A stretch of 64,000 nt of DNA from Streptomyces sp. NBC_00286 (lineage in GTDB: Bacteria; Actinomycetota; Actinomycetes; Streptomycetales; Streptomycetaceae): NCBI RefSeq assembly GCF_036173125.1, contig NZ_CP108054.1, positions 2,046,001 to 2,110,000 on the forward strand, read 5' to 3'. Shown one piece after another: positions 8,370 through 17,295 of the stretch. The translations under genes were made by a program, and so were the position numbers. Position 1 is the first letter of the stretch. Every line of letters starts with the position of its first letter. Below the pieces are notes generated by a model that was not told where the DNA came from, did not search any database, and was given only the letters and a program-made list of their open reading frames with translations.

Positions 8370-9248
8370 TCAGCGGCTGGTGAAAACCGTGTCGTGCCAG
8401 GACTTGTGCGGGGTGCCGGTGTTCTCCGACATGACGTGTTTGACGTTGGTGTACTCGTCGAAGGAGTACACCGACATGTCCTTGCCGAAACCGGAGGCCT
8501 TGTAGCCGCCGTGCGGCATCTCGCTGATGATCGGGATGTGGTCGTTGATCCAGACGCAGCCCGCCTGGATCTCGCGGCTGGCCCGTCCGGCGCGGAAGAC
8601 GTTGCTGGTCCAGGCCGAGGCGGCGAGGCCGTACGGGGTGTCGTTGGCCAGGCGGAGGGCGTCGTCGTCTCCGTCGTACGGCAGGCAGACGAGGACCGGG
8701 CCGAAGATCTCCTGCTGGACGATGGCGGAGTCCTGTGCCGCGTCGGTGATGAGGGTGGGCTCGTAGTAGGCGCCCTGCCCCAGCGGTCCGTCGGGGATCC
8801 GCCCGCCGCGCACGATGGTGGCTCCGGCCTCGCGGGCGGCCTCCACCATGGCGGCGACCTTGTCCCGCTGCTGCAACGAGATCAGGGAGCCCATGTCGGT
8901 GGCCGGGTCGTCGACCGGACCCAGCCTTACGCCGTCCATCAGCTCGGCGACGCGGTCCACGAAGGCTTCGTACAGGGGGCGTTGGACGTACGCGCGGGTG
9001 GCGGCCGTGCAGTCCTGGCCGGCGTTGATGAGGGCACCGGCCACGGCACCGCGGGCGGCGGCCTCCAGGTCGGCGTCGTCGAAGACGACGAACGGGGCCT
9101 TGCCGCCGAGTTCGAGATGGACGCGCTTGGCCAACCCGGCTGCCTGCGCAGCGACTTGACGCCCAACCCCGGTGGAGCCGGTGAAGGAGACCAGGGCCGA
9201 GCGGGAGGTGGCGCTCCGTCTCCCGCCCGACCCCGGCCCTACGGTCAG
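8370..9248 (-). pseudogene. Aldehyde dehydrogenase missing its N-terminal part
   Basis: About 290 codons match the C-terminal 60 percent of an NAD-dependent aldehyde dehydrogenase: coenzyme-binding VSFTGSTGVGR, catalytic Glu region LELGGKAP, nucleophile cysteine in NAGQDCTAATR, and the EIFGPVL motif. The order is normal, but homology stops near 9248, next to the stop codon of the sugar dehydrogenase gene, so about 200 N-terminal residues and the native start are missing. A downstream in-frame TTG at 9134 could start a product lacking most of the cofactor domain. The MPHGGYKASGFGKDMS end is typical of gamma-aminobutyraldehyde-type enzymes. Judged a deletion pseudogene. Confidence 0.85.
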
Positions 9249-10453
9249 TCCGCTCGCGGTGCGACGCGTTCGAAACCGACGCGATGCAGTTCCCCGGTCC
9301 GGTCGGTGATCGCGTACAGCTCGCCGGACCGGTCCTCGGCCAACGAGCTGACCTGAGTCGGGAACTTCCCGATCGTGGCGCTGCGATAGGTGCCGTCATC
9401 GCCCTTCCGCACCGCCCACGCCGTCCCGGAGCACCAGTCCGTCGCCACGTACGTACCGAAGGCGAGGCCGGCGTACCGGTGTCCCCGGTACACGTGCCCG
9501 CCGATGACCGAGCAGCCCTCGGTGCCGGTCCGGTAGTGGAACACCGGGTCGGTGTACGTGGCGTCCGCCGCGCATCGTTCGGCGTTGAACACCGCGGGTC
9601 CCTCCTTGCAGGACCAGCCGAAGTTCAGCCCGCCGCGCCCCGCCTTGGCGTGGTTGACCTCTTCGTACGCGCTCTGCCCGACGTCGCCCACCCAGAGCGA
9701 GCCGTCCTGCCTGTCGAAGGAGAACCGCCACGGGTTGCGCAGTCCGTAGGCCCAGATCTCCGGCCGGGCCCCGGGCTTTCCGACGAACGGGTTGGTCTTC
9801 GGGACGCAGTACGGGAGTTCGCCGCAGGAACGGCTCACGTCCAGGCGCAGGATCTTGCCGAGCAGCGTGCCGAGGTTCTGTCCGGTGGCCAGCGGGTCGC
9901 CGCCGCCTCCGCCGTCGCCGAGGCCCCAGTACAGGTAGCCGTCACGGCCGAAGGCGAGCTGGCCGCCGTTGTGGTTGGCGAACTGGGAGTGCTCCTGGGT
10001 GAGCAGCACCTGCTCCCGCGCCGGTTCGCCGAGCGGGACGCGGGACAGCGTCAGTGCCCCGTCCGGTTTGCTGGTGTAGGCCACGTACACCTGCGAGGTC
10101 TGCTGGAAGTCGGGTGCCGGGACGATGCCGAGGAGGCCGCGTTCCAGACCGGTGCTGTTCACGCGGTCCCTGATGTCCAGCACCGGGTCGGCGGCGAGCC
10201 CGTCCTTCGGGTGGAAGGCCCGTACCGTGCCGGCTCGCTCGGCGATGAGCATCCGTCCGCTGCGGTCGTTGGCCGCGGCCATCGCGACCGGTTGCGCCAG
10301 ACCGGTCGCCACCGGGGTGGTGACCACCGTCAACTGGTCCAGAGGCACACCGGGACCGGAACCGTCCGGCTCCGCGGTCGCGGCCGGCGCGACCGTGGCG
10401 GACAGCAGAGCAGCCACCGTACATACGAGGCCTATCCGTCTGAGTCGAGACAT
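9245..10453 (-). CDS. Secreted PQQ-dependent aldose sugar dehydrogenase (glucose/sorbosone type)
   Basis: A 402-residue protein with a clear signal peptide (basic start, hydrophobic core, APAATA cleavage region around residue 27) followed by a six-bladed beta-propeller of the glucose/sorbosone dehydrogenase family: ERGLLGIVPAPDF, NHNGGQLAFGRDGYLYWGLGDGGGGGDP, GLRNPWRFSFD and GLNFGWSCKEG blocks. The His of NHNGG and the acidic residues of the GDGGGGGDP loop are the expected catalytic and calcium-site positions. It would oxidise sugars outside the cell with PQQ. ATG 10453 is chosen for the signal peptide and the GAGGAGC just before it. The upstream flank holds a 38-bp tandem repeat. Confidence 0.85.
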   Translation of the reverse strand: MSRLRRIGLVCTVAALLSATVAPAATAEPDGSGPGVPLDQLTVVTTPVATGLAQPVAMAAANDRSGRMLIAERAGTVRAFHPKDGLAADPVLDIRDRVNSTGLERGLLGIVPAPDFQQTSQVYVAYTSKPDGALTLSRVPLGEPAREQVLLTQEHSQFANHNGGQLAFGRDGYLYWGLGDGGGGGDPLATGQNLGTLLGKILRLDVSRSCGELPYCVPKTNPFVGKPGARPEIWAYGLRNPWRFSFDRQDGSLWVGDVGQSAYEEVNHAKAGRGGLNFGWSCKEGPAVFNAERCAADATYTDPVFHYRTGTEGCSVIGGHVYRGHRYAGLAFGTYVATDWCSGTAWAVRKGDDGTYRSATIGKFPTQVSSLAEDRSGELYAITDRTGELHRVGFERVAPRAD

Positions 10454-10600
10454 TCGAGCTCCTCTGTGGGGGGACTCCAGGTTGGCGTCCCGCCAACTCT
10501 CCCTGAGGAAAGGGCAGTTCACCAGGGAGCGTCACGCCTCATCCAAGGGACGCGTGAGGCGGATACAGCGCGACGGGCAGAGCTGCGTCCCCCGTGCGGC

Positions 10601-10677
10601 GCCAGGCCATCGCATACGACTCGTACGCCCCGTACAGCGCCAGGCCGATCGCGTACGACTCATACGCCCCATACAGC
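10601..10677. repeat. Two-copy 38/39-bp tandem repeat
   Basis: Two adjacent copies of a unit starting GCCAGGCC and containing TACGACTC and TACGCCCC (10601-10638 and 10639-10677) differ at a few positions, mostly A/G exchanges, and one single-base gap. They fill the divergent intergenic region between the sugar dehydrogenase and the DUF899 gene. No gene was seen in it. Confidence 0.7.
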
Positions 10678-10789
10678 GAGCTCATGACCAGCGGCGGCAG
10701 GAAGCCGCCCAGTCCGCCCGCGGCGGCGGGCCGACCGCCCTAGACTTGGATGACCGCCGCGGGGGAAATGGCCACCCCAGGAGGAGCCG

Positions 10790-11479
10790 ATGTTGCGGCA
10801 CACCAGACTGGCCGGGGAATCCGAGGACTACCTCGCCGCCCGCGAGGAGCTGCGCCTGGCCGAGATCGAGCTCATGCGCCACCAGGAGAAGGTGGCCGGC
10901 CGGCGACGGGCCCTCCCGCCAGGACCGGCCGTCGAGGACTACGTCTTCCTCGAGGGCCCCGCCGACCTCGACGCCGGCGACACACCGGTCCGCGAGGTCA
11001 CCCTGAGCGGACTGTTCACCGCCCCCGACCGCCCGCTGATCGTCTACCAGCTCATGTACGGCAAGGCGCAGACCGAACCCTGCCCGATGTGCACCCTGTG
11101 GACCGACGGCTTCAACGGCATCGCCCACCACATCGCCCGGAACGCCGACTTCGCCATCGCGGCAGCCGCCGACCCACCGGCCCTGCGGCAGCACGCCCGC
11201 AACCGGGGCTGGCGCCGACTGCGCCTGCTGAGCTGCGGCGACAGCACGTTCAAGTACGACACGGGCAGCGAGGACAAGGACGGCGAACAGGACTCCACCG
11301 TCTCGGTGTTCACGCGAGACGGCGACGGAACGGTCCGCCATTTCTACTCCGCGCACCCGCGTATGGCCGACACCATCGGCGAGCGGGGCATCGACCTGCT
11401 GACCCCCGTCTGGCACCTTCTCGACCTCACCCCGCAGGGCCGTGGGGACTGGTACCCGAGCATCGACTACGGGGTGTAG
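10790..11479 (+). CDS. DUF899-family thioredoxin-like protein
   Basis: A 229-residue protein with the DUF899 layout: helical N terminus, then a thioredoxin-like core including VYQLMYGKAQTEPCPMCTLW (a CPMC pair in the redox-motif position), an RGWRRLRLLS segment and a DSTFKYD block, ending in WYPSIDYG. The family is cytosolic and of unknown function; the CxxC may be redox-active. A strong AGGAGGAG site precedes the ATG. It converges on the phosphoketolase gene with a 33-base gap, so the two are not co-transcribed. Confidence 0.8.
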   Translation: MLRHTRLAGESEDYLAAREELRLAEIELMRHQEKVAGRRRALPPGPAVEDYVFLEGPADLDAGDTPVREVTLSGLFTAPDRPLIVYQLMYGKAQTEPCPMCTLWTDGFNGIAHHIARNADFAIAAAADPPALRQHARNRGWRRLRLLSCGDSTFKYDTGSEDKDGEQDSTVSVFTRDGDGTVRHFYSAHPRMADTIGERGIDLLTPVWHLLDLTPQGRGDWYPSIDYGV

Positions 11480-11512
11480 TTCCTCCGAACGGCCTGTTGG
11501 AGTTGGCGGTGG

Positions 11513-13900
11513 TCAGCCGCCCCACGACCAGTCGGCGACCTCCGGCAGGTCCGTGCCGTGCTCGCGGATCCAGTCGTGGTGGCGTTGACGGGCGTCCTGC
11601 ATGCGCTGGCGTACGGCGGCGGTGCGCACCGCGAGGCCGGGGACGCGGTCGATGACGTCCATGACCAGGCGGTAGCGGTCCATGTCGTTACGGACCACCA
11701 TGTCGAACGGTGTGGTCGTCGTACCGATCTCCTTGTAGCCGCGTACGTGCAGGTGCCGGTGGCCGGTACGGCGGTAGGCCAGGCGGTGGATCAGCCAGGG
11801 GTAACCGTGGTACGCGAAGATCACCGGCTTGTCGGGGGTGAACAGGCCGTCGTACTCGAAGTCGCTCATCCCGTGCGGGTGTTCCTCGCTCGGCATCAGC
11901 CGGGCGATGTCGACGACGTTGACCACCCGGACCGCGAGTTCCGGCAGATGGCGGCGGAGCAACTGCGCGGCGGCCAGCACCTCCTGGGTGGGCACGTCGC
12001 CCGCGCAGGCCAGTACCACGTCCGGCTCGCGGCTGCCGTTCTCGGTGCCGGCCCAGTCCCAGACCCCGGCGCCCCGCGCGCAGTGCGCGACCGCCTGGTC
12101 CATCGACAGCCAGTCGAAGCAGGGCTGCTTGCCGGCCACGATCACGTTGACGTAGTCGCGGCTGCGCAGCGCGTGATCCGCCACCGACAGCAACGTGTTG
12201 GCGTCCGGCGGCAGATAGACCCGTACCGCCTCAGGACTCTTGTTCATGATGTGGTCGACGAAACCGGGGTCCTGGTGCGAGAAACCGTTGTGGTCCTGGC
12301 GCCAGACGTGCGAGGTCAGCAGGTAGTTGAGGGAGGCGATGGGGGCGCGCCAGGGCAGGCGGCGGGTCACGCGGAGCCACTTGATGTGCTGGTTGACCAT
12401 CGAGTCGACGATGTGTACGAACGCCTCGTAGCAGGAGAACAGCCCGTGTCGGCCGGTGAGAAGGTAGCCCTCCAGCCAGCCCTGGCAGGTGTGTTCGGAG
12501 AGAATCTCCATCACCCGGCCGTGCCGGTCGAGGTGTTCGTCCACGTCGAGGGTGCCGGCCTGCCAGGCCTTGCCGCTGGCGGCGTAGACGGCCTGGAGGC
12601 GGTTGGAGGCGGTCTCGTCGGGGCCGACGAGGCGGAAGTCGCGCCGGCCGGCGGTGTTCCGCATGACGTCTTCCAGCAAGTCGCCGAGGACGCGGGTGGG
12701 TTCGTGCAGGGTGGCGCCGGGTTTGTCGACGGGGACGGCGTACTTCTCCAGCGAGGGCAGGGGCAGTTCGCGCAGCATCAGGCCGCCGTTGGCGTGCGGG
12801 GTGGCGCCGAGGCGGCGGTCACCGTCCGGGACGCAGGCGACGACCTGCTCGCGGGGGCGGCCGTGCTCGTCGAAGAGTTCCTCCGGCTTGTACGAGCGCA
12901 GCCACGCCTCCAACTGCCTTAGGTGATCCGGGTTGTCGCGGACGGCGGACAGCGGGACCTGGTGGGAACGCCAGGTGCCTTCCACCGGGAGCCCGTCCAC
13001 CTCGGCCGGGCCGGTCCAGCCCTTGGGGGTGCGCAGGACGATCACCGGCCAGCGGGGGCGCTCGGTCGTGCCGTCTTCGCGGGCGGCGCGCTGGAACGCG
13101 GCGATGCGGTCCAGCGCGGTGTCCATGGCCTGCGCCATGGCCTGGTGGACGGCGGCCGGATCGTCGCCGGTGACGTGGATCGGGTCGTGGCCGTAGCCGC
13201 GCAGCAGCTCGTCGAGCTCCGACTCCGGGAGCCGGGCGAGCACCGTCGGGTTCGCGATCTTGTAGCCGTTCAGGTGCAGGATCGGCAGGACGGCGCCGTC
13301 GTGCACGGGGTCGAGGAACTTGTTCGAGTGCCAGGACGCGGCCAGCGGCCCGGTCTCCGCCTCACCGTCGCCGATCACGCAGGCGACCAGCAGGTCCGGG
13401 TTGTCGAGGGCAGCTCCGTACGCGTGCGAGAGGGAGTAGCCGAGTTCGCCGCCCTCGTGGATGGAGCCGGGCGTCTCGGGCGCCACATGGCTGGGCACCC
13501 CGCCGGGGAACGAGAACTGCTTGAAGAGGCGGGCCATCCCGGCGGCGTCCCGCGTGACGTCGGGGTACGTCTGGGTGTACGACCCCTCCAGCCAGGAGCC
13601 CGCGACCACCGCCGGGCCGCCGTGACCGGGGCCCCAGATGCACAGGGCGTCCAGGCCGCGGGTCCGTAGGACGCGGTTGAGGTGGGTGTAGACGAGGTTC
13701 AGCCCGGGCGAGGTACCCCAGTGGCCGAGCAGCCGCGGCTTGACGTGCTCGGGGCGGAGCGGCTCGGTCAGCAGAGGGTTCGCCATGAGGTAGATCTGGC
13801 CGACGGAGAGGTAGTTCGCGGCGCGCCAGTGGGCGTCCAGCGTGCTGAGCTCGTAGTCGGTGAGCGGAGTCGGCGCCTGCTGGGTGTCGACGGACATCAT
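11513..13900 (-). CDS. xfp: Xylulose-5-phosphate/fructose-6-phosphate phosphoketolase
   Basis: About 795 residues, the full length of the thiamine-diphosphate phosphoketolase family. Visible blocks: [17 protein letters not shown] start, [22 protein letters not shown], the ThDP/Mg motif beginning [12 protein letters not shown] and followed by the NGYKIANPT block, GWTGP, and a C-terminal [10 protein letters not shown]. It splits xylulose-5-P or fructose-6-P into acetyl phosphate plus a triose or erythrose phosphate. Two adjacent ATGs at 13900 and 13897 share the ribosome binding site GGAAGGGAACCC. The neighbourhood (PPOX remnant, CRP-like remnant, PPK2, alcohol dehydrogenase) suggests a low-oxygen or energy-stress role, by inference. 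Confidence 0.95.
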   Translation of the reverse strand: MMSVDTQQAPTPLTDYELSTLDAHWRAANYLSVGQIYLMANPLLTEPLRPEHVKPRLLGHWGTSPGLNLVYTHLNRVLRTRGLDALCIWGPGHGGPAVVAGSWLEGSYTQTYPDVTRDAAGMARLFKQFSFPGGVPSHVAPETPGSIHEGGELGYSLSHAYGAALDNPDLLVACVIGDGEAETGPLAASWHSNKFLDPVHDGAVLPILHLNGYKIANPTVLARLPESELDELLRGYGHDPIHVTGDDPAAVHQAMAQAMDTALDRIAAFQRAAREDGTTERPRWPVIVLRTPKGWTGPAEVDGLPVEGTWRSHQVPLSAVRDNPDHLRQLEAWLRSYKPEELFDEHGRPREQVVACVPDGDRRLGATPHANGGLMLRELPLPSLEKYAVPVDKPGATLHEPTRVLGDLLEDVMRNTAGRRDFRLVGPDETASNRLQAVYAASGKAWQAGTLDVDEHLDRHGRVMEILSEHTCQGWLEGYLLTGRHGLFSCYEAFVHIVDSMVNQHIKWLRVTRRLPWRAPIASLNYLLTSHVWRQDHNGFSHQDPGFVDHIMNKSPEAVRVYLPPDANTLLSVADHALRSRDYVNVIVAGKQPCFDWLSMDQAVAHCARGAGVWDWAGTENGSREPDVVLACAGDVPTQEVLAAAQLLRRHLPELAVRVVNVVDIARLMPSEEHPHGMSDFEYDGLFTPDKPVIFAYHGYPWLIHRLAYRRTGHRHLHVRGYKEIGTTTTPFDMVVRNDMDRYRLVMDVIDRVPGLAVRTAAVRQRMQDARQRHHDWIREHGTDLPEVADWSWGG

Positions 13901-14053
13901 GGGTTCCCTTCCGGATCGATCGGGGTTCGGTCGGAGGTGCCTGCGGGTCCGTGCGTACGTCCCCACCCTCCCCCGTCCCACCGAGTACCCGACAGGGCCG
14001 ACCGGCCCCTTCCGGCCGGAGGAAAAGATCGGGGGAAAGCGGGGACGAGGAAC

Positions 14054-14268
14054 TCAGGCGGTGAGGTCCACCCCGTACAGGGTGCGTCCGCCGGCGAGCT
14101 CGCGCCCGGTGACAGCTCGGGCTCGATACGGACGAAGACCTCCTGCGGCGCGGGCGCCCAGGAGACCGGGCCGGTACGGGCCAGGCGGGCGTGCTCGGCG
14201 GGTTCGGTCACCACCGTGGCGGTGCCGGTCCGGACGCGGTACCGGACGGCCCACCTATAGGGCCGGGT
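14054..14268 (-). pseudogene. Pyridoxamine 5'-phosphate oxidase (PPOX)-like C-terminal remnant with frameshift
   Basis: On the minus strand about 70 codons resemble the C-terminal third of actinobacterial PPOX/FMN-binding split-barrel proteins: a W-x-V-x-Y strand, TGTATVVTEPAEHARL, then W-x-P-x-x-x-x-VFVRIEPEL. Just after EPEL (near 14111) one base appears to be missing; in the next frame the expected continuation VTGRELAGG is read to a stop at 14054. No upstream part or start was found because homology ends where the scrambled CRP-like gene begins. In other streptomycetes such proteins often sit with stress-regulon genes like those beside it here. Confidence 0.55.
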
Positions 14269-14335
14269 GCCCCATCCCCCGCCGCAGGGCGCGGGAGCAC
14301 GCTGGAAGGGCCAGGTTCGTACGCCCCTGACTGGA

Positions 14336-14842
14336 GGCGTAGCGCATCAGCCGGTCGCGGTGCTCGATGGGCAGTGCGTGCAGCATGCCGGCCGTGGCGG
14401 GAGCGTTCATGACGTGCCCCGGGAGGTCTCGTTCCCCGAGGGCACGCGCCTCTTCCAGGAAGGGGCCCGCGCCGACCGGTTCTGGATCATCCGTACCGGC
14501 AGCGTCGACCTCGACATGCACGTTCCCGGCCGCCGAGCCGCCGTCATCGAGACCCTCCATCACAACGAACTCATCGGCTGGTCCTGGCTGTTCGCCCCCC
14601 ACACCTGGCATCTGGGCGCCACGGCGACCACTCCGGTACGCGCCTACGAGTTCGACGCCACCGCGATCCGCGCGATGTGCCACGACGACTCCGCGCTCGG
14701 GGCCAGTGTCGCCCTGGGGGCACCTACCACGCCCTTTAGACAGTGGGGGAGGGTGGGCGGCGTCCTGGCCCGCCGCCTCCGCTCGGCCCGCACGCGCCTG
14801 CTGGACCTGTACGCGCCGTACGGCAGCGGAAGCCTGCTGTGA
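14336..14842 (+). pseudogene. CRP-like cyclic-nucleotide-binding protein split by a micro-inversion
   Basis: From 14420 the plus strand encodes a cyclic-nucleotide-binding domain: EVSFPEGTRLFQEGA, FWIIRTGSVDLDM, IETLHHNELIGWSWLF, and an ARRLRSARTRLLDLY end. Its expected N terminus (MNAPATAGMLHALPIEHRD then RLMRYA) is absent upstream but is found intact on the opposite strand at 14410-14336. Reversing roughly 14337-14419 joins RLMRYA to REVSFPEG in frame and brings CTGGAGGGCACGTC in front of the ATG. A second lesion, a GC-rich repeat of about 36 bases (14715-14750), adds roughly a dozen residues in frame between ASVAL and VLARR. As it stands the protein lacks its start and first 25 residues. 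Confidence 0.8.
14715..14757. repeat. Palindromic repeat element inside the CRP-like gene
   Basis: The stretch starts TGGGGGCACCTACCACGCCC and ends CAGTGGGGGAGG. It resembles the common Streptomyces hairpin element (GGGGGCACCTCCC arm, GGGGGAG arm) and interrupts the conserved ASVAL-VLARR region while keeping the frame. Confidence 0.6.
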
Positions 14843-14860
14843 AGAGGCCGCAGGCCTCTT
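14842..14860. terminator. Hairpin after the CRP-like gene
   Basis: AAGAGGCC, a 3-base loop, then GGCCTCTT, directly after the stop codon; a perfect 8-bp stem without a T-run. Copies of the same hairpin occur near 51785 and, extended, at 20240. Confidence 0.6.
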
Positions 14861-14878
14861 AGGGGCGCGGGGCTCTTA

Positions 14879-15030
14879 GGGGCGCGGGGCTGTGTCAATT
14901 TGCGGCTCCGCCGCGATGGGGGTCCCCCCGCTCATGGGGGTCCCCCCGCTCGAGCGAAGCCGAGCGGGGGGAGCAGCCGAGAGTGGGGGAGCGACCAGCC
15001 ACAACGAACCCGCAGCTCGTAGCCGTCCCC
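14879..15030. repeat. Cluster of dispersed repeats before ppk2
   Basis: Three repeat families follow each other here: the GGGGCGCGGGGCTGT unit continuing to GCGGCTCCGCCGCG (14879-14915), GC-rich palindromes around CCCCCCGCTCG-loop-CGAGCGGGGGG (14942-14971) with a GAGAGTGGGGGAG tail, and a truncated GCGACCAGCCACAACGAACC unit (14991-15016). Related copies lie at 20276, 51603, 51805, 51868, 59806-59912, 62448-62513 and 62744. No gene was seen between 14843 and 15087. Confidence 0.8.
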
Positions 15031-15087
15031 CGAGCGGAGCGCTTACGTTGAGGTCATCGACGTAGGCCCTCGGGCGATGGAGGCGGC

Positions 15088-15891
15088 ATGACCGGCAAGA
15101 AGGCAGACAAGGTGCCGCGCGCGGCATACGAGCAGGAACTGCTGCGCCTACAAACCGAGTTGGTGAAACTCCAGGAGTGGGTGCGTGCCGAGGGCACCCG
15201 GCTGGTCGTCGTCTTCGAGGGCCGGGACGCGGCAGGCAAAGGCGGCACGATCAAGCGGGTCGCCGAGCACCTCAACCCCCGCGTCGCCCGCATCGCCGCG
15301 CTGCCGACGCCGACCGAGCGGCAGCGCACCCAGTGGTACTTCCAGCGGTACGTGGAGCACCTGCCGGCCGCCGGAGAGATCGTGCTGTTCGACCGGTCCT
15401 GGTACAACCGGGCCGGCGTTGAGCACGTCATGGGCTTCTGTACGAAGGAGGAGTACCAGCTCTTCCTTCGCCAGTGCCCGATCTTCGAGCGGATGCTGGT
15501 GGAGGACGGGGTCCTGCTGCGCAAGTACTGGTTCTCCGTGAGCGACACCGAGCAGCAGGAGCGTTTCCGGCGCCGGCTGGAGGACCCGCTGAAGCGCTGG
15601 AAGCTGTCCGCGATGGACCTGGAGTCGATCACCCGCTGGGAGGCGTACTCCCGGGCCAAGGACGAGATGATGGTGCACACCGACATCACCGAGGCACCGT
15701 GGTACGTCGTCGAGAGCGACGACAAGCGCCGAGCCCGCCTGAACATGATCGCCCACCTGCTGGACTCCGTGCCGTACCACGACGTCCCGCCGCCGGTCCT
15801 CAAACTGCCGGAGCGCCCCGAGTCGACCGGCTACGAGCGCCCGCCGCGCGACCTGCAGACCTACGTCCCCGACCACGCGGCGAGCCTGTGA
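15088..15891 (+). CDS. ppk2: Polyphosphate kinase 2 (PPK2 family)
   Basis: A 267-residue PPK2. Walker A GRDAAGKGG at about residues 48-56, the lid-region arginines, and Walker B LFDRSWYNRAG near 107-117 are all present, as are the conserved W-KLS-MD and YSRAKDEM blocks. These enzymes move phosphate between polyphosphate and ADP or GDP, in the nucleotide-forming direction for most class I members. The ATG is preceded by GGAGGCGG. Neighbouring phosphoketolase and alcohol dehydrogenase fit an energy-stress gene group. Confidence 0.92.
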   Translation: MTGKKADKVPRAAYEQELLRLQTELVKLQEWVRAEGTRLVVVFEGRDAAGKGGTIKRVAEHLNPRVARIAALPTPTERQRTQWYFQRYVEHLPAAGEIVLFDRSWYNRAGVEHVMGFCTKEEYQLFLRQCPIFERMLVEDGVLLRKYWFSVSDTEQQERFRRRLEDPLKRWKLSAMDLESITRWEAYSRAKDEMMVHTDITEAPWYVVESDDKRRARLNMIAHLLDSVPYHDVPPPVLKLPERPESTGYERPPRDLQTYVPDHAASL

Positions 15892-15909
15892 CACACGGCC
15901 TCGGTGGAC

Positions 15910-17052
15910 TTACTCCTGCCCCGGCACGATGAGCGCCTTCACCACGCGCTGAGCGGCGACGTCCTCCAGCGCGGCCTGTGCTTCGGCGAGCCCGTACTCC
16001 CTGGTGATGAGGTCGGTCCAGGGAAAGATCCGCCCGTACCGGGCCATGACCTGGACCGCCCGGTACACGTGCCCCACGTCGCTGCCCCAGCAGCCGCGGA
16101 CGTCCAAGTGCTTCTGGTTCAGGTCGAGATGGGGGTTGAAGGTCGCGTCGCCGGCGTCGGTGTACTGGCCCACGATCACGTACCGCCCGGCGTCCCGAGT
16201 GAGCCGCATGCCTTCGGGCACGGCTGAGGGCACTCCGGTCGCCTCGATCGTGACGTCGGCGCCGCGCCCCGCGGTCGCGTCCCGCACCGCCGCGATCCTC
16301 CCCCAGCCTCCGGCCGGGGGGACCCCCATCTCGCTTCGCTCGTCCGGCGTCGTACTGCCGATGTCGATGACGGCATCGGCACCGAACCGCGTCGCCGCCG
16401 CCAGCCTGCCCTCCGGCCCACCGATGACGATCACCCGCCCGGCGCCACGCAGTTGGGCTAGCACGGCTGCACACAGGCCGACGGGCCCCGCGCCCTGAAC
16501 CACGACCGTGTCACCGAACCCGATCTCGCCAAGCGTCACGGCATGCAGGGCGGTAGGCATCCCACAACCGCCGGAAAGAAACGCGCGCCAGTCCAGCTCA
16601 TCGGGCAACGGGATCACATGGACGCCCGGCTTCAGGTGGATGTACTCCGCCCAGCCGCCCAGTAGTCCGTCGTCGGCAGAGAGGGTCACCCCGTAGACCT
16701 TCCGCTCCGGGCAGCGCGTGGTCGCGTGGGCGACGGTGCAGTACCAGCAGCGCCCACAGGTCCCGTACACATCAAGAAACGTCACGACCTGCCCGACCCG
16801 CAGCGGAACCCCGTCCACGTCCCTCGGGGCCTCCCCCGGCCCCAACGCACTGATCCGCCCCACACTGACGTGCCCAGGAATGATCGGATACGGCACCCCC
16901 GCAAGCTGCCCCTTCCACAAGTGCCCATCCGTACCGCACACCTCACTGCCCAAGGTCCGCAACAGGACCGAGCCCGGCTCCAGTTCGGGCCGGTCGAACG
17001 AGCGGACTTCGAGAGGCGCACCGGGTTCGGTCATGACGACGGCGGAGATCAC
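15910..17052 (-). CDS. Zinc-dependent medium-chain alcohol dehydrogenase
   Basis: A 380-residue MDR-family dehydrogenase. The catalytic zinc site starts with EVCGTDGH and PGHVSVG (the usual GHE glutamate is replaced here by Val, with Gly after it), the structural zinc loop is CGRCWYC plus a following Cys, and the Rossmann motif GAGPVGLCAA lies mid-protein. GTG 17052 is preferred because AGGAACCCC precedes it. A GC-rich palindromic repeat (16298-16342) adds about 14 residues (SEMGVPPAGGWGRI) after the TTPDER segment of the nucleotide-binding half; homologues would be expected to lack them. Substrate unknown. Confidence 0.85.
   Translation of the reverse strand: MISAVVMTEPGAPLEVRSFDRPELEPGSVLLRTLGSEVCGTDGHLWKGQLAGVPYPIIPGHVSVGRISALGPGEAPRDVDGVPLRVGQVVTFLDVYGTCGRCWYCTVAHATTRCPERKVYGVTLSADDGLLGGWAEYIHLKPGVHVIPLPDELDWRAFLSGGCGMPTALHAVTLGEIGFGDTVVVQGAGPVGLCAAVLAQLRGAGRVIVIGGPEGRLAAATRFGADAVIDIGSTTPDERSEMGVPPAGGWGRIAAVRDATAGRGADVTIEATGVPSAVPEGMRLTRDAGRYVIVGQYTDAGDATFNPHLDLNQKHLDVRGCWGSDVGHVYRAVQVMARYGRIFPWTDLITREYGLAEAQAALEDVAAQRVVKALIVPGQE
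16298..16342. repeat. Palindromic repeat element inside the alcohol dehydrogenase gene
   Basis: Contains CTCCCCCAGCCTCCGGCCGG, then GGGGACCCCC and the TCGCTTCGCTCG tail seen in the elements at 45768 and 59806. It keeps the reading frame and contributes a Gly/Pro-rich stretch to the protein. Confidence 0.65.
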
Positions 17053-17295
17053 GAGGGGGTTCCTGTTCGCGGAGGGAGGCCCGCTTCTGTCGTGCGGGCG
17101 CACGGATGGGGTCCGGATCTTAAGCGGAGTAGGCCAGTCCCGCGCCCGTCAGGAGCGCGGGACTTGTGCCCACGTAGGTCTCGACCAGCGCGCCATAGGG
17201 GCGGGTGCCTGTGCCAACGTACGGCTCGACCAGCCACGACGGACCCGCAGCGTCAAACCGTCCTTCCAGCGGAGCGCAAACGCACGGTATGCGAC
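17053..17295. other. Intergenic region with degenerate repeats
   Basis: No gene was seen. Two related segments, CCCACGTAGGTCTCGACCAG (17169-17188) and CCAACGTACGGCTCGACCAG (17214-17233), form an imperfect direct repeat, and CCACGACGGACCCGCAGCGT (17235-17254) is a decayed copy of the dispersed unit found at 20276, 51805 and 62744. Confidence 0.6.
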
